A stretch of 64,000 bases of DNA from Pseudomonas sp. CFII64 (GCF_000416235.1 NZ_ATLO01000025.1:62001-126000); one strand, 5' to 3'; positions 9,073-22,020 are shown, numbered from the stretch's first letter. The notes: a model not told the origin generated them from the letters alone. A program made the numbers and translations.

Positions 9073-10995
9073 TTACTGCGACTTCCGGACCCGTAGGTAC
9101 CATTCGGAAAGAAGCCGTACCTGTTTGTCGGTGTAGCCCCGCTCGACCATTCTGGTAACGAAGTCGTTGTGTTTCTGTTGATCCTCTTTGCTGGCTTTGG
9201 CGTTGAAGCTGATGACCGGCAGCAAGTCCTCGGTGTTGGAGAACATTTTCTTCTCGATCACGACACGCAGCTTCTCGTAACTGAGCCAGGTTGGATTTTT
9301 GCCATTGTTGTTGGCACGGGCCCGCAATACGAAGTTGACGATCTCGTTGCGGAAATCCTTCGGATTGCTGATCCCGGCCGGTTTCTCGATTTTTTCCAGT
9401 TCTTCGTTCAGTGCCACGCGGTTGAGAATTTCTCCGGTTTCCGGGTCGCGGTATTCCTGATCCTGAATCCAGAAATCGGCGTAAAGCACGTAGCGGTCGA
9501 AGATGTTCTGGCCGTACTCGCTGTAGGACTCAAGGTAGGCGGTCTGGATTTCCTTGCCGATGAACTCGATGTAGCGCGGCGCCAGGTATTCCTTGATGAA
9601 GCGCAGGTAGCGCTCGCGGGTTTCGGCCTGGAATTGTTCCTGTTCGATCTGCTGTTCGAGTACGTACAGCAAATGCACCGGGTTGGCGGCGATTTCGTGT
9701 GGATCGAAGTTGAACACCTTGGAGAGGATCTTGAACGCGAAGCGCGTGGAAAGACCGTTCATGCCCTCGTCGACGCCCGCGTTGTCGCGGTATTCCTGGA
9801 TCGACTTGGCCTTTGGATCGGTGTCCTTGAGGTTCTCGCCGTCGTACACGCGCATCTTGGAGTAGATGTTGGAGTTTTCCGGCTCTTTGAGGCGCGACAG
9901 GGTGGTGAACTGCGCCAGCATTTTCAGGGTGTCGGGTGCGCAATGCGCCTTGGCCAACGAACTGTTGAACAGCAGCTTGTCGTAAATTTTGATCTCGTCG
10001 CTGACACGCAGGCAGTACGGCACCTTCACGATATAAATCCGGTCGATGAAGGCTTCGTTGTTCTTGTTGTTACGGAAGCTGTGCCATTCCGATTCGTTGG
10101 AGTGGGCCAGCAAAATACCCGTGAACGGAATCGCGCCCAGGCCTTCGGTACTGTTGTAGTTACCTTCCTGGGTGGCGGTGAGCAGTGGGTGCAGCACCTT
10201 GATCGGCGCCTTGAACATTTCGACGAATTCCATCAGGCCCTGGTTGGCCCGGCAGAGTGCGCCCGAGTAGCTGTAGGCGTCGGCATCGTTTTGCGGGAAT
10301 TCTTCCAGCTTGCGGATATCGACCTTGCCGACCAGCGCGGAAATGTCCTGGTTGTTCTCGTCACCGGGTTCGGTTTTGGCGACGGCGATTTGATTGAGGA
10401 TGGATGGATAGAGTTTTACGACTTTGAACTGGCTGATGTCGCCCCCGAACTCAGCCAGACGCTTGGTCGCCCAGGGCGACATGATGGTGCTCAGGTAGCG
10501 TCGGGGAATACCGAAGTCTTCCTCGAGAATCGCCCCGTCTTCAGTGGCGTTGAACAGCCCCAGTGGCGACTCGAAAACCGGCGAGCCCTTGATGGCGTAG
10601 AACGGCACCTTTTCGATCAGCTGTTTGAGTTTTTCAGCCAGCGATGACTTGCCGCCACCAACCGGGCCGAGCAGATACAGGATTTGTTTCTTCTCTTCCA
10701 GGCCCTGAGCGGCATGGCGGAAATACGACACGATCTGATCGATGCATTCTTCCATCCCGTGGAAGTCGGCAAAGGCCGGATAGCGGCGGATCACTTTGTT
10801 GGAGAAGATTCTCGATAACCGGGAATTGACCGACGTGTCGACCAGCTCCGGTTCGCCGATGGCCAGCAAGAGGCGTTCCGCCGCAGACGCGTAGGCGCTG
10901 CGATCCTGCTTACAGAGCTCTAAATACTCCTGTAAGGAGAGCTCCTCCTGGCGTGTCGATTCAAAGCGTTGTTGGAAGTGGCTAAAAATACTCAT
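9073..10995 (-). CDS. prkA: PrkA family serine protein kinase (YeaG)
   Basis: Cytoplasmic AAA+-containing serine protein kinase of 640 residues, the full family length. It is linked to stationary-phase and nitrogen-starvation responses in E. coli (YeaG). The N-terminal AAA domain carries a Walker A motif LGPVGGGKSS at about residues 109-118; the C-terminal half contains the kinase-like PrkA domain. ATG 10995 is preceded by AGGTGA. It is first of the operon with yeaH and ycgB, an order conserved across proteobacteria. The 287-bp leader upstream is free of genes. Confidence 0.95.
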   Translation of the reverse strand: MSIFSHFQQRFESTRQEELSLQEYLELCKQDRSAYASAAERLLLAIGEPELVDTSVNSRLSRIFSNKVIRRYPAFADFHGMEECIDQIVSYFRHAAQGLEEKKQILYLLGPVGGGKSSLAEKLKQLIEKVPFYAIKGSPVFESPLGLFNATEDGAILEEDFGIPRRYLSTIMSPWATKRLAEFGGDISQFKVVKLYPSILNQIAVAKTEPGDENNQDISALVGKVDIRKLEEFPQNDADAYSYSGALCRANQGLMEFVEMFKAPIKVLHPLLTATQEGNYNSTEGLGAIPFTGILLAHSNESEWHSFRNNKNNEAFIDRIYIVKVPYCLRVSDEIKIYDKLLFNSSLAKAHCAPDTLKMLAQFTTLSRLKEPENSNIYSKMRVYDGENLKDTDPKAKSIQEYRDNAGVDEGMNGLSTRFAFKILSKVFNFDPHEIAANPVHLLYVLEQQIEQEQFQAETRERYLRFIKEYLAPRYIEFIGKEIQTAYLESYSEYGQNIFDRYVLYADFWIQDQEYRDPETGEILNRVALNEELEKIEKPAGISNPKDFRNEIVNFVLRARANNNGKNPTWLSYEKLRVVIEKKMFSNTEDLLPVISFNAKASKEDQQKHNDFVTRMVERGYTDKQVRLLSEWYLRVRKSQ

Positions 10996-11159
10996 GACGT
11001 CACCTCGCTCGATACGTAGAGCCGGCGGCGGATCGTCAGTCGATGCTGGCAGCAGCTGTGAATCCAGTTGCCGTTTACCCCCCAGAACACCATAAAAGTA
11101 GCTACCGATGACCCACGCGCCGGTGTACCGGCTCTCCCCTGATTTCGGATGGCCTGAGG

Positions 11160-11169
11160 CTAAGGATAG
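11160..11169 (-). promoter_or_regulatory. Possible sigma-S type -10 element upstream of prkA
   Basis: Reading the minus strand, CTATCCTTAG resembles the extended sigma-S -10 consensus (CTATACTTAA), about 165 bases before the prkA ATG. The operon is sigma-S dependent in E. coli, so this is plausible, but it is a single short match with no mapped start site. Confidence 0.35.
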
Positions 11170-11210
11170 TTCGGAATCGGAAAGATAAAGAAGGGATGAA
11201 CAATAAGTCA

Positions 11211-11256
11211 GGCCAACCGTTCGTCAGTTGGCCCGCCAACCCGCGCAGGACGCGGG
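11211..11256 (-). terminator. Twin hairpin downstream of glpE
   Basis: Two adjacent stems follow the glpE stop on the minus strand: CCCGCG with CGCGGG (11240-11256, loop of five) and GGCCAAC with GTTGGCC (11211-11233). Neither is followed by a strong T-run, so it may be a weak terminator or a message-end stabiliser for the lptD-glpE operon, shielding the prkA promoter region. Confidence 0.5.
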
Positions 11257-11282
11257 ATCAGCTGTCATAAAAAATATTTCGC

Positions 11283-11603
11283 TCAGCCCTGGGCTGTTTC
11301 GCTCGGGAAGGTGCTGCGCCATAGCTCGAATCCGCCGTCCAGGCTGTACACATCCGAGAAACCCTGGCTCACCAGGTAGGCCGCAGCGCTCTGGCTCGAA
11401 TTGCCGTGATAGCAGACGACCACCAGCGGTTTGTCCAGATCGGCTTCGCGGATGAAGTCCGAGATGGACTGGTTATCCAGATGCAGGGAGTTGGGTATGT
11501 GGTTGCTGGCGAACGTCTGTGGGTCGCGTACATCCACAAGCACAGCGCCTTGTTCGCGCAAGGCTTGAGCCTGTTCGGGAGGAATGCGTTTGAACTCGGT
11601 CAT
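11283..11603 (-). CDS. glpE: Thiosulfate sulfurtransferase GlpE
   Basis: Single-domain rhodanese of 106 residues that transfers sulfane sulfur from thiosulfate to acceptors such as cyanide or thioredoxin in the cytoplasm. The active-site loop is [10 protein letters not shown] with the catalytic Cys at residue 64, close to Cys65 of E. coli GlpE. The N-terminal part has the rhodanese [10 protein letters not shown] motif. It is the last gene of the lptD-surA-pdxA-rsmA-apaG-apaH series, 30 bases after apaH. Confidence 0.93.
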   Translation of the reverse strand: MTEFKRIPPEQAQALREQGAVLVDVRDPQTFASNHIPNSLHLDNQSISDFIREADLDKPLVVVCYHGNSSQSAAAYLVSQGFSDVYSLDGGFELWRSTFPSETAQG

Positions 11604-11633
11604 GTCTGGCTCCTGTTTGTGGGTGTATTGATT

Positions 11634-12515
11634 CTAGCGTCCGGCCGGGATGACGGGGCTTTGGGTGATGGTCCTGGCGGAACCGGATTCTGCGTTGCCC
11701 TGGGCGTCGCAATCGCAATGATGCCTTTGCAGCGTATCGACATTAAGCAGCGTCAGGGCTGAACCCCAGACGCAACCGGTGTCGAGGGCAAACACGCCGG
11801 GCTCGTTGCAGCGGCCTTCCAGCGCAGCCCAGTGACCGAAGATGATCTTCACGTCGCGGGTCTTGCGTTCCTTGTGGCTGAACCATGGGGCGTAGCCGGG
11901 CAGGGCGGTATCTGCACCTTCCTTGCCTTTGAGGTCGAGCTTGCCTTCGCTGGTGCAAAAGCGCATACGAGTGAAGTAGTTGGTGATCACGCGCAAGCGC
12001 GTCACGCCCTGCAGATCACTGTCCCATTTGTTGGGTTCGTTGCCATACATGCCGTCGAGGAACGGCTCATAGAGCAGATCGTCATGCAGGGCGTTTTCGA
12101 CTTCGGCCGCGTGTTTGAGCGCCTTCTTCAGCGTCCATTGCGGCGGGATGCCGGCATGCACCATCGCGACGTTACGCTCGGCATCGTAATGCATGATCTT
12201 TTGCTGGCGCAGCCACGCCAGCAGGACATCGCGATCCGGCGCGTCGAGAATCTCGCGCAGCGTGTCGCCTTTCTTCAGACGCTCGATCTTGCGTGAGACC
12301 GCCAGCAAGTGCAGGTCGTGATTGCCCAGCACGCAGATCAGGGACTCGCGGATGTTGTAGAGGAACCGTAATGTTTCGAGGGATTGCGGGCCGCGGTTGA
12401 CCAGATCACCCACCAGCCACAAGCGGTCCTTTGCCGGATCAAATTGCACATGGTTCAGCAGGCATTGCAGCGGTTCCAGGCAACCTTGCAGGTCGCCAAC
12501 GGCATACACCGCCAT
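11634..12515 (-). CDS. apaH: Bis(5'-nucleosyl)-tetraphosphatase, symmetrical (ApaH)
   Basis: Hydrolyses Ap4A to two ADP and acts as a decapping enzyme on Np4-capped RNA. The 293 residues include the metallophosphatase motifs GDLQGC at residues 7-12, [10 protein letters not shown] near residue 37 and [10 protein letters not shown] near residue 65, in the order expected for PPP-family phosphoesterases. Its ATG overlaps the apaG stop by one base (TGATG), indicating coupled translation. Conserved apaG-apaH order supports the call. Confidence 0.96.
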   Translation of the reverse strand: MAVYAVGDLQGCLEPLQCLLNHVQFDPAKDRLWLVGDLVNRGPQSLETLRFLYNIRESLICVLGNHDLHLLAVSRKIERLKKGDTLREILDAPDRDVLLAWLRQQKIMHYDAERNVAMVHAGIPPQWTLKKALKHAAEVENALHDDLLYEPFLDGMYGNEPNKWDSDLQGVTRLRVITNYFTRMRFCTSEGKLDLKGKEGADTALPGYAPWFSHKERKTRDVKIIFGHWAALEGRCNEPGVFALDTGCVWGSALTLLNVDTLQRHHCDCDAQGNAESGSARTITQSPVIPAGR

Positions 12516-12895
12516 CAGTGCAGAGCCCCCGGCACAGCCAGGCGGAACGGTGCGATCACGGCGTCGAAGCGTTTGCCGTCTTCGGCGAGCATCTGGTAAG
12601 TGCCCTGCATGTTGCCGACCTTGGTGGTCATTACTGTGCCACTGCTGTAGGTGTGGCTTTGACCGGCATCGATCAAGGGTTGCTGACCGACAACGCCGTC
12701 GCCGCGCACTTCCTCGACATGGCCATCGCCGTCAGTGATCACCCAATGACGGGACAGCAGCTTGGCAGGCAACTCGCCGCTGTTGTGCACGGTCACGGTA
12801 TAGGCGAACGCAAAACGGTTCTGATCGGGTTGCGACTGTTCTGCGAGGAAACGCGTGACGACGCTGACGTCGACCTGGTAACGGGAATCAGACAT
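12515..12895 (-). CDS. apaG: ApaG family protein
   Basis: Small 126-residue protein of a single beta-sandwich ApaG/DUF525 domain; its exact function is not settled (it has been linked to Co2+ resistance and Mg2+ efflux). The family pattern is visible: [29 protein letters not shown] followed by [19 protein letters not shown]. The gene sits 104 bases after rsmA and directly before apaH, as in E. coli. Confidence 0.94.
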   Translation of the reverse strand: MSDSRYQVDVSVVTRFLAEQSQPDQNRFAFAYTVTVHNSGELPAKLLSRHWVITDGDGHVEEVRGDGVVGQQPLIDAGQSHTYSSGTVMTTKVGNMQGTYQMLAEDGKRFDAVIAPFRLAVPGALH

Positions 12896-12999
12896 GCAGT
12901 AGGCCTTGAAAGCAAATGCGAATAAAAACCGGAAAGCCGGGGAAGTCAGTCTAGGACATGTGGGCTGGATAGACTAATCCCCCGCATGTCCTGCGCGCA

Positions 13000-13806
13000 T
13001 TACGCCTCGACCGGCTTCTCGCTGAGTATGTCGGCCAGGCGCACGAACGCGGCCAGATCCAGTTGTTCTGGACGCAGGCTGCCGTCCACGCCAGCGGCGG
13101 TAATGTCATCGCTGGTAAGCAGCAGCTTGAGCGTGTTGCGCAAGGTCTTGCGCCGCTGATTGAAGGCTTCGCGCACGACGCGTTCAAGCAGGCGATGATC
13201 CTTGGCGGGATGCGGCAGGGTTTCGTGCGGCACCAGACGAACGATGGCTGAATCGACTTTCGGCGGCGGATTGAACGCGCCCGGTCCGACGTTGAACAGA
13301 TGTTCCACACGGCAGTGATACTGAACCATGATCGACAAACGGCCATAATCGCCGCCGCCAGGGCCTGCCGCCATACGCTGCACCACTTCTTTCTGCAACA
13401 TGAAGTGCATGTCGCGGATCAGGTCGGCGTTTTGCAACAGATGAAAAATCAGCGGCGTGGAGATGTTGTAGGGCAGGTTACCCACCACACGCAGGCTGTT
13501 GGCGGGCGCGTTGAGGCTGGTGAAGTCGAACTTCAGCGCGTCGCCCTGATGCAGGTTGAAGTTTGGCTTGGTGCCGAACTGGTGAATCAGGATCGGGATC
13601 AAGTCCTTGTCCAGCTCAACCACATCCAGTTGCGCGTTGCTGTTGAGCAGGCCTTCGGTCAGGGCACCCTGGCCCGGCCCGATTTCCAGCAGGCGGTCTT
13701 CTGGCTTGGCACGAATGGCACGCAGGATTTTGTCGATCACGCCAGCGTCGTGCAGGAAGTTTTGCCCAAAGCGTTTGCGCGCCTTGTGTTGGAATTGCTC
13801 GGTCAT
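13000..13806 (-). CDS. rsmA: 16S rRNA dimethyladenosine transferase RsmA (KsgA)
   Basis: Methylates A1518 and A1519 of 16S rRNA late in small-subunit assembly, using S-adenosylmethionine. The 268-residue protein shows the N-terminal RKRFGQNFL, the SAM-binding [12 protein letters not shown] near residues 40-51, and the N6-adenine methyltransferase catalytic motif NLPYNIS near residue 115. Its ATG overlaps the pdxA stop (ATGA). Order pdxA-rsmA-apaG is conserved in gamma-proteobacteria. Confidence 0.97.
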   Translation of the reverse strand: MTEQFQHKARKRFGQNFLHDAGVIDKILRAIRAKPEDRLLEIGPGQGALTEGLLNSNAQLDVVELDKDLIPILIHQFGTKPNFNLHQGDALKFDFTSLNAPANSLRVVGNLPYNISTPLIFHLLQNADLIRDMHFMLQKEVVQRMAAGPGGGDYGRLSIMVQYHCRVEHLFNVGPGAFNPPPKVDSAIVRLVPHETLPHPAKDHRLLERVVREAFNQRRKTLRNTLKLLLTSDDITAAGVDGSLRPEQLDLAAFVRLADILSEKPVEA

Positions 13807-14792
13807 GAATGGGTCTCGGCCATCTGATAGGCGGTTTCCAGGGCGACTCGCAGGCTGCCGGTGTCGATTTTGCCACTGCCCGCCAGATCCAGCGCGGTGC
13901 CGTGGTCGACAGAAGTACGAATGATCGGCAGGCCGAGGGTCACGTTGACTGCGGCGCCGAAACCTTTGTATTTCAGCACGGGTAAGCCCTGGTCGTGGTA
14001 CATCGCCAGCACTGCATCGCAGTGCTCCAGATATTTTGGGGTAAACAGAGTGTCGGCGGGCAGCGGGCCACGCAAATCCAGGCCCTCGCTGCGCAGACGC
14101 TCCAGAGTGGGTTCAATGATGTCGATTTCTTCGCGGCCCAGATGTCCGCCTTCGCCAGCATGCGGGTTCAGCCCGCAGACCAGGATGCGTGGGCGTGCGA
14201 TGCCGAACTTGTTGACCAGATCGGCGTGCAGGATGCGGGTTACGCGCTCCAGTCGCTCGGCAGTGATGGCATCGGCCACGTCGCGCAGAGGCAGGTGCGT
14301 CGTGACCAGCGCGACACGCAAGTCGCCGGTCGCCAGCATCATCACCACCTGTTCGGTGTGAGTCAGTTCGGCGAGGAACTCGGTGTGGCCGGAAAACGGG
14401 ATGCCGCTGTCATTGATCACGCCTTTGTGAACGGGCGCGGTGATCATGCCGACGAAATCGCCGTCGATGCAGCCTTGCCCGGCGCGTGTCAGGGTTTCCA
14501 GAACGAACGGGCCATTGGCCGTGTTCAGCTCGCCGGCGACGACAGGTCCGCGTAACGGCGTATCCCAGACGTACAGGCTGCCAACAGGCGCAGGCTGATC
14601 GGGAAAGGCGTCGGGTGTGACGCCAATCAGGTTGACGGCCACGCCCAGTTGCGCGGCCCGCTCGGTGAGCAGGTCGCGGCTGGTAATGGCAATCAGGGGG
14701 TGCGGCTGAGGCTGCGTGGCGAGTAGCAGGCAAAGGTCAGGACCAATGCCGGCCGGCTCGCCGGGTGTCAGAGCGAAACGCTTTGGTTTCAC
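13803..14792 (-). CDS. pdxA: 4-hydroxythreonine-4-phosphate dehydrogenase PdxA
   Basis: NAD-dependent oxidation and decarboxylation of 4-phosphohydroxy-L-threonine in pyridoxal phosphate synthesis. The 329-residue protein starts at GTG 14792 ([19 protein letters not shown]) and overlaps the surA stop by four bases (GTGA). Characteristic elements are [14 protein letters not shown] with a metal-binding His, [17 protein letters not shown], and the [15 protein letters not shown] segment followed by [13 protein letters not shown]. Part of the lptD-glpE operon. Confidence 0.96.
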   Translation of the reverse strand: MKPKRFALTPGEPAGIGPDLCLLLATQPQPHPLIAITSRDLLTERAAQLGVAVNLIGVTPDAFPDQPAPVGSLYVWDTPLRGPVVAGELNTANGPFVLETLTRAGQGCIDGDFVGMITAPVHKGVINDSGIPFSGHTEFLAELTHTEQVVMMLATGDLRVALVTTHLPLRDVADAITAERLERVTRILHADLVNKFGIARPRILVCGLNPHAGEGGHLGREEIDIIEPTLERLRSEGLDLRGPLPADTLFTPKYLEHCDAVLAMYHDQGLPVLKYKGFGAAVNVTLGLPIIRTSVDHGTALDLAGSGKIDTGSLRVALETAYQMAETHS

Positions 14793-16117
14793 TGCGCAGC
14801 CTGGGCGGCGCCAGGGAGCTTGATTTCAACGTAGGCTTCGTCGCGGATCTGACGCAGCCAGGTTTGCAGCTCTTCGTCGTATTTGCGGTTACGCAACACG
14901 GTCAGGGCTTGCTGATCACGGGCCTGGTTGGTGCTGTCAGTGGCGCGGCGGCCAAGGACTTCCAGTACGTGCCAGCCGTAAGCGGTCTTGAATGGCTTGG
15001 ACAACGTGCCTTGCGGCGTGTCGTTCATCACCTGACGGAATTCCGGAACCAGCGAGTTGGGATCAACCCAGTTCAGATCGCCGCCGTTGAGTGCCGAACC
15101 CGGATCTTCGGAGAAGCTCTTCGCCAGTTCGCCGAAGTCATCGCCATTCTGGATGCGGTCGTAGATCTTCTGCGCCAGACGCTTGGTTTCTTCTTCGCTG
15201 CGGATCTCGCTTGGCTTGATCAGGATATGACGCACATGCACTTCATCGCGCATTTGAGCCTGGCCTTCACCGCCGCGTTTTTCCAGCAACTTGAGAATGA
15301 TGAAACCACCTGGAGTCCGTGCTGGAGGCGTTACGTCGCCAATCGGCATGGTCCCGAGCATGTCACCAAACGGCGGTGGCAGCTGAGCGGCTTTACGCCA
15401 GCCCATGTCGCCGCCTTCCAGGGCGCTTTCGCTGGCGGAGTTGGCAATTGCCATCTGACCGAAGTCAGCGCCTTGCTTAAGCTTGCCGTACAGGTCTTGA
15501 GCCTTGCGGGCAGCGGTCTGGATCTGGTCCGAGGACGCGCTGTCCGGCGTGGCGATCAGGATGTTGGCGAGGTGGAACTCTTCCGACAGCTGAGCCTTGC
15601 CCTGGCCGGAAGCAAGGAAGTTCTTCACTTCCTGTTCGGAGACCTGGATGCGTTCGGCAACCCGGCGCTGACGCACCCGGCTGATGATCATTTCGCGACG
15701 AACCTGCTCGCGAGCATCGTTGAAGGACAACCCGTCACGGGACAACGCGGCGCGGAACTGGTCCACGCTCATGTTGTTGCGCTGGGCAATGGTGCCGATG
15801 GCCTGGTTCAGCTCTTCGTCGGTGATTCGAATGCCGGAGCGTTCGCCGATCTGCAACTGCAGGTTTTCCAGGATCAGACGATCCAGAACCTGCGGCTGCA
15901 GTGCTTCTGCAGGTGGAACGCCCGAACCGCGCTTGGCGATGGTCTGTTGAACCTCACGGACACGCTGGTCCATCTGGCTCTTCATGATCACGTCGTTATC
16001 GACAATGGCCACCACGCTGTCCAGCGGCTGGACCGCAGCATGCGCTGCAGTCCCCAGGAGTAACGCGCCCAGCAGCAGCGGGCGCAGACAATCAGAAAGC
16101 TTGGTCTTCACGTTCAC
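14789..16117 (-). CDS. surA: Periplasmic chaperone/peptidyl-prolyl isomerase SurA
   Basis: Periplasmic chaperone that escorts outer-membrane proteins, including LptD, to the BAM complex. The 442 residues begin with a Sec signal peptide ([15 protein letters not shown], cleavage around residue 27), then the SurA N-domain, and two parvulin domains, the second marked by VRHILIKPS and a [14 protein letters not shown] segment. The start is GTG at 16117 with AAGG upstream; a second GTG two codons later is possible. The start lies within the end of lptD (26-base overlap), coupling two outer-membrane biogenesis genes. Confidence 0.95.
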   Translation of the reverse strand: MNVKTKLSDCLRPLLLGALLLGTAAHAAVQPLDSVVAIVDNDVIMKSQMDQRVREVQQTIAKRGSGVPPAEALQPQVLDRLILENLQLQIGERSGIRITDEELNQAIGTIAQRNNMSVDQFRAALSRDGLSFNDAREQVRREMIISRVRQRRVAERIQVSEQEVKNFLASGQGKAQLSEEFHLANILIATPDSASSDQIQTAARKAQDLYGKLKQGADFGQMAIANSASESALEGGDMGWRKAAQLPPPFGDMLGTMPIGDVTPPARTPGGFIILKLLEKRGGEGQAQMRDEVHVRHILIKPSEIRSEEETKRLAQKIYDRIQNGDDFGELAKSFSEDPGSALNGGDLNWVDPNSLVPEFRQVMNDTPQGTLSKPFKTAYGWHVLEVLGRRATDSTNQARDQQALTVLRNRKYDEELQTWLRQIRDEAYVEIKLPGAAQAAQ

Positions 16118-18869
16118 GATAACCTTGAATGCCTTTGTCGAGGAAACTCTCTACTTTGGCGCCGGTAACGCCACCAAGTCCCTTCAACACAATTTGTAGG
16201 AATACGCCGTGGTCGCCTTTCTCGTTCTGAGGGGCGTCCTGGCTGAACTCGTCGTAGTCGACCCAGTAGCGGCTGATCAAACGCAGTTTCCAGCAGCAGT
16301 TGTCATACTCGAAACCACCGAAGGCTTCCAGCGTGCGGTCGCGGTTGTAATCGTACTGCCAGCGGCTGATGGCGTTCCACTGCGGAACGATTGGCCAGAT
16401 GACCGAGAAGTCATGCTGCTGGATCTTGTAGTAATCCTTGACGTAGTTCGCGCTACCTGGAGTGCCGTAATCGCCACCGCCCACGCTCCACTTGCCGGTG
16501 GTCTGGTCGTAACGCACCAGGTCATTGCGGTAGCGGTAGCCGAGGTTGACGACCTTGTTCGGGTTGTCTTCAGGCTGGTAGTGGAACATTGCGCTGCCGG
16601 AGCGTGTGCTGTGGCTGTCCGGATCCCAGTTGAAATCCGAATTGACACGCCAGTCGCGGTTGAAGCGGTATTCGTATTCGAGTGCATACGGCGAGACGTT
16701 CGCTTGTGCGTCGTCACGATCCTTGAACTCGATGCCAGGCAATTGAACCTTGCGGTCCTTGAAGTACAGCGCCTGACCAACGCTCAAGCGTTGACGTTCG
16801 AAACCGTTGTCTTCGATCCAGCGGTTGGTGATGCCCAGGGACAACTTGTTTTCGTCGCCGATACGGTCGGAGCCGACGAAACGGTTGTCACGGAACAGCG
16901 ACGCGTAGTTGAACGTCGTTTCAGCCGTGTCGAAGATTGGAATGTCGCTCTGGTCCTTCTCGGGAACATAGAGATAGAACAGGCGCGGTTCCAGGGTCTG
17001 GCGATAGTTCTTGCCGAACCATTGCGTGTTGCGGTCGAAGTACAGGCCGCTGTCGACGCTGAAGATTGGTACGGCGCGGTTTTCGCTGCTGTTGAATTCT
17101 TCGTCAGGAAGCAGGGTCTGCTTGCCCTGGGAATCCAGATCCAGTTGGTACTGGGTGTAGACGTATTTCAATTTCGGCGTCAGGAAGCCGTAGGTCCAGT
17201 TCATCGGCATGCTGACCGATGGAGCCAGATTAAGGCGGTCGCCATTGGCGCGAGCCAGGCCTGTGACATTCCTGTCGAGGCGAGGGCTGGATATACCGTC
17301 CTGATCGACGTAGTCGCCTTTTTCCAGATCGCGGTCAAAACGCACCAGCTCGGTCTGGTAATCGAAGTGCAGGCCGCCCGGGTTGTAAGGCAGCGCACCG
17401 TTGAAAGTGATCTGCGGCAGGCGGTTGTACGGGGTGATGTTGGCGACGGTTGCCAGCTTGTAGGCCTGGGCGTTGACGGCTGCCGTGTAGGTGTCACCAC
17501 GGTAGGTCAGGGAACCCTGCTGGTTGATGTAGTCGCGGCTATCGACGCCGATCTGATCGCTCTGCAAATCCTGGAAGTAATAAGGATCGCTGACATCGGT
17601 GTAGTCGACCTGAGTCAACCAGCGCGAGTCCAGGCCACCTTTGTGCTGCCAGTTGATCATCCAGCGGGTTTTTTCGTAGTCGGTCTGACGACGACGTTCA
17701 TCTTCATCATCGTTCAGGTAAGCGCCGCCGAACTGACCTTCGCTGCTTTTGGTCAGGTAACGGAATTCGCCTTCCATCAACAGGCCGCGTTTGGCCATGT
17801 AACGAGGATAAAGCGTGGCATCGTAGTTCGGTGCTAGGTTGAAGTAGTAAGGCGTAACCAGCATGAGGCCGGTATCGCTGCCGGTGCCGATGGTCGGCGG
17901 CAGGAAGCCTGACTGGCGACGGTCGTCGATCGGGAAGTAGATATACGGCGTGTAGAGGACCGGTATGTCTTTGACCCGAAGGGTGACGTTGGTCGCGGTG
18001 CCGAAACCGGTAGCCGGGTTCAGCGTGATGTTGTTGCCTTTGAGGGTCCACGCGTTGCTGCCCGGTTCGCACGTGGTGTACGTACCGTCCTTCAAACGGA
18101 TGATCGCGTTCTCGGCACGCTTGGCGTACAGGGCATTACCGCGAATATTCGATTTGTGCAGCACGTATTCTGCGTTGTCGACCTGGGCTTCGCCGGTGTC
18201 GAGTTGGAGTTCGGCGTGGTCGCCGACGATCAAGGCGCCGTTGTCGCGCAAACGGACATCGCCGTTCAGCTCGCCACGGTTTTCAGTCTGATGAAGGCTC
18301 GCTTCCTGAGCCTGGACCTGCATGCTGCCCTGACGCAATACAACGTCACCGGCGAGCGTGGCGATCTGCTCTTCCTGCTGGTAGCGAGAAGCCTTGGCAC
18401 CGATGAACATCGGCGCGTCGCTCATCTTGGTCTTGTCGTCCATGCCGGGCCGGATCGGCTCGACATAGGCGCCCGAGCAATATGGACCGGTTTCGGCCAG
18501 TTGCGCAGGTGTCAGCTTGTCGCGAGGAACCCAATCGAGGTGGCTGTAGTCTGCACTACGCGACTTCAGACCTTTGCCCTTGGCTTCGGTTACCAGTTTG
18601 GTGGTAGCGACAGCAGGTTCACTGGTGGAGCCACTGTCCGAAGTGACCGTGCCGTTGGAACTGACCGACGTCGTGCTATGCACGGGGCGCGGAGGCAATT
18701 CGAGGGCGTTGGTTTTCGGCGCGCAATCCCAGGCGCCCGAAGCAGACACTGAACAGTCATACTGTTCCGCTGCGACCGCGAACTGAGTGGCAAGAGGTTG
18801 CATCGCCAGCAAACTGCCGGTTACGAGCAACGGAAATTTTTTACGAAACGCGGGGGATTTCAATGCCAT
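16092..18869 (-). CDS. lptD: LPS-assembly outer-membrane protein LptD
   Basis: Forms, with LptE, the outer-membrane translocon that places lipopolysaccharide on the cell surface. The 925-residue protein has an N-terminal signal peptide (to about residue 33), a periplasmic OstA/jellyroll region near residues 150-330 ([20 protein letters not shown]), and a large C-terminal beta-barrel with many alternating aromatic strands. The N-terminal extension before the jellyroll, rich in Ser/Thr, is typical of Pseudomonas LptD. It heads the operon with surA and diverges from amgK. Confidence 0.96.
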   Translation of the reverse strand: MALKSPAFRKKFPLLVTGSLLAMQPLATQFAVAAEQYDCSVSASGAWDCAPKTNALELPPRPVHSTTSVSSNGTVTSDSGSTSEPAVATTKLVTEAKGKGLKSRSADYSHLDWVPRDKLTPAQLAETGPYCSGAYVEPIRPGMDDKTKMSDAPMFIGAKASRYQQEEQIATLAGDVVLRQGSMQVQAQEASLHQTENRGELNGDVRLRDNGALIVGDHAELQLDTGEAQVDNAEYVLHKSNIRGNALYAKRAENAIIRLKDGTYTTCEPGSNAWTLKGNNITLNPATGFGTATNVTLRVKDIPVLYTPYIYFPIDDRRQSGFLPPTIGTGSDTGLMLVTPYYFNLAPNYDATLYPRYMAKRGLLMEGEFRYLTKSSEGQFGGAYLNDDEDERRRQTDYEKTRWMINWQHKGGLDSRWLTQVDYTDVSDPYYFQDLQSDQIGVDSRDYINQQGSLTYRGDTYTAAVNAQAYKLATVANITPYNRLPQITFNGALPYNPGGLHFDYQTELVRFDRDLEKGDYVDQDGISSPRLDRNVTGLARANGDRLNLAPSVSMPMNWTYGFLTPKLKYVYTQYQLDLDSQGKQTLLPDEEFNSSENRAVPIFSVDSGLYFDRNTQWFGKNYRQTLEPRLFYLYVPEKDQSDIPIFDTAETTFNYASLFRDNRFVGSDRIGDENKLSLGITNRWIEDNGFERQRLSVGQALYFKDRKVQLPGIEFKDRDDAQANVSPYALEYEYRFNRDWRVNSDFNWDPDSHSTRSGSAMFHYQPEDNPNKVVNLGYRYRNDLVRYDQTTGKWSVGGGDYGTPGSANYVKDYYKIQQHDFSVIWPIVPQWNAISRWQYDYNRDRTLEAFGGFEYDNCCWKLRLISRYWVDYDEFSQDAPQNEKGDHGVFLQIVLKGLGGVTGAKVESFLDKGIQGYREREDQAF

Positions 18870-18998
18870 CTTATTAATCCGGGCTTCCTGCGCGCCATCT
18901 GCCCGCGGGGGGGCCGCACGCCTCTCGATGGGCTGAAAAAGATGTCGGATAATAAAGCATGACCCGCTTGACGGCTAGCGCCGTCGGAGACCCTTGCA

Positions 18999-20741
<1,743 letters not shown>

Positions 20742-20742
<1 letters not shown>

Positions 20743-21509
20743 TGTTGTGGCCGGGCACGTTACTGGGAGCGGGCGCAGGTTATCTGATCGCCAGCATTCC
20801 GGGCGCCATGCTCGGCGCTTTGCTGGGGCAGGCGCTCGACCGCCGTCTGGCCCTGCAAAGCTGGGCCGATCTGCGCGCTCGGCTGGGCGGCCGTCCGGTG
20901 CCCCGCGACGATGAGCTGTTGTTCCTGTTGCTGGGGCGGTTGGCAAAACGTGACGGCCGCGTGGTCGAGCAGCATATCCAGCAGGCCCGAGTGGAAATGC
21001 GTCGGCTGAACATGAGCGAACCGGCGCAGCGCCGCGCGATTGCCGCGTTCAACCGGGGCAAGGATGGTCGCGATCCTCTGCGCGGTTATCTTCGGCACTT
21101 CAGGACTCAACCCCATGCCGCCGAAGGTTTGCTGCGCGCCTGCTGGCGCATGGCCTGGGCGAACGGCCGGGCAACACGCAACGAGCGCGAATTGATCGTG
21201 CTGTGGGGTAAATGGCTGGGTTGGCCGGCGGCGAAAGTTGAAGCCCTGGCCGCTGAACATGACACGCAACGAAAACCGCTGACCAGCAAGGTCAACGACT
21301 ATCAACACGCGCTGACGTTGCTGGGCGTGCAGGCCGATTCCGAACCTGCGCACATCAAGCGCGCCTATCGGCGTCTGCTCAGTCGTAACCATCCGGACAA
21401 GATTGCCGGTTCCGGCGCAAGCCAGATCCAGGTCCGCGACGCCACCGACCGCACCCGCGAATTGCACAGCGCCTACACCTTGATCAAGGAACGGCGCGGG
21501 TTTCGGTGA
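20742..21509 (+). CDS. djlA: DjlA-like membrane-anchored J-domain co-chaperone
   Basis: Type III DnaJ-like protein of 255 residues. An N-terminal membrane segment (LLGAGAGYLIASIPGAMLGALL) is followed by a TerB-like helical domain (about residues 50-165), and a C-terminal J domain with the HPDK motif that stimulates DnaK. This architecture matches E. coli DjlA, which senses envelope stress through the Rcs system; that pathway is not expected in Pseudomonas, so the target is unknown. It is translationally coupled to murU (TGATG) and convergent with the DUF3530 gene. Confidence 0.85.
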
Positions 21510-21540
21510 GCGTTGCATTACACGCGATTTCCGCATTGCT

Positions 21541-22020
21541 TCGGTAGGACCGGACTTGTCCGGGAAGACGTTGGCGCAGGCACCGGATGGGTGTCAGGCG
21601 AAATGATTCTGACCGATCCGACGCCATCGGGGACAAGTCCCCTCCTACCGGATGGTGTATGGCTCGGTAGGACCGGACTTGTCCGGGAAAGCGTTGGCGC
21701 AGACACCGGATGGGTGTCAGGCGAAATGATTCTGACCGATCCGACGCCATCGGGGACAAGTCCCCTCCTACCGGATGGTGTATGGCTCGGTAGGACCGGA
21801 CTTGTCCGGGAAAGCGTTGGCGCAGACACCGGATGGGTGTCAGGCGAAATGATTCTGACCGATCCGACGCCATCGGGGACAAGTCCCCTCCTACCGGATG
21901 GTGTATGGCTCGGTAGGACCGGACTTGTCCGGGAAAGCGTTGGCGCAGACACCGGATGGGTGTCAGGCGAAATGATTCTGACCGATCCGCCGCCATCGGG
22001 GACGAGTCCCTCCTACGGAG
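21541..22020. repeat. Tandem array of four 123-bp REP-containing units
   Basis: Four units start at 21541, 21664, 21787 and 21910, an exact period of 123 bp. Each unit has two facing REP palindromes (CGGTAGGACCGGACTTGTCC and the complementary GGGGACAAGTCCCCTCCTAC) separated by a unique spacer. Units 2 and 3 look identical; unit 1 differs in the early spacer and unit 4 in its last palindrome. The array fills the gap between two convergent genes. Because 123 is a multiple of three, several frames stay open through it on both strands; these are not genes. Confidence 0.95.

Noticed and set aside
9169..10647. 492-codon antisense frame within prkA
   Set aside because: prkA is a full-length conserved family member; the antisense frame is a product of GC-rich codon bias.
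16209..17837. 542-codon antisense frame within lptD
   Set aside because: Same explanation; the translation has no recognisable domain and lptD is intact.
21541..22020. Regular repeats as a CRISPR array
   Set aside because: The unit is 123 bp with palindromes and near-identical spacers, and no cas genes are present.
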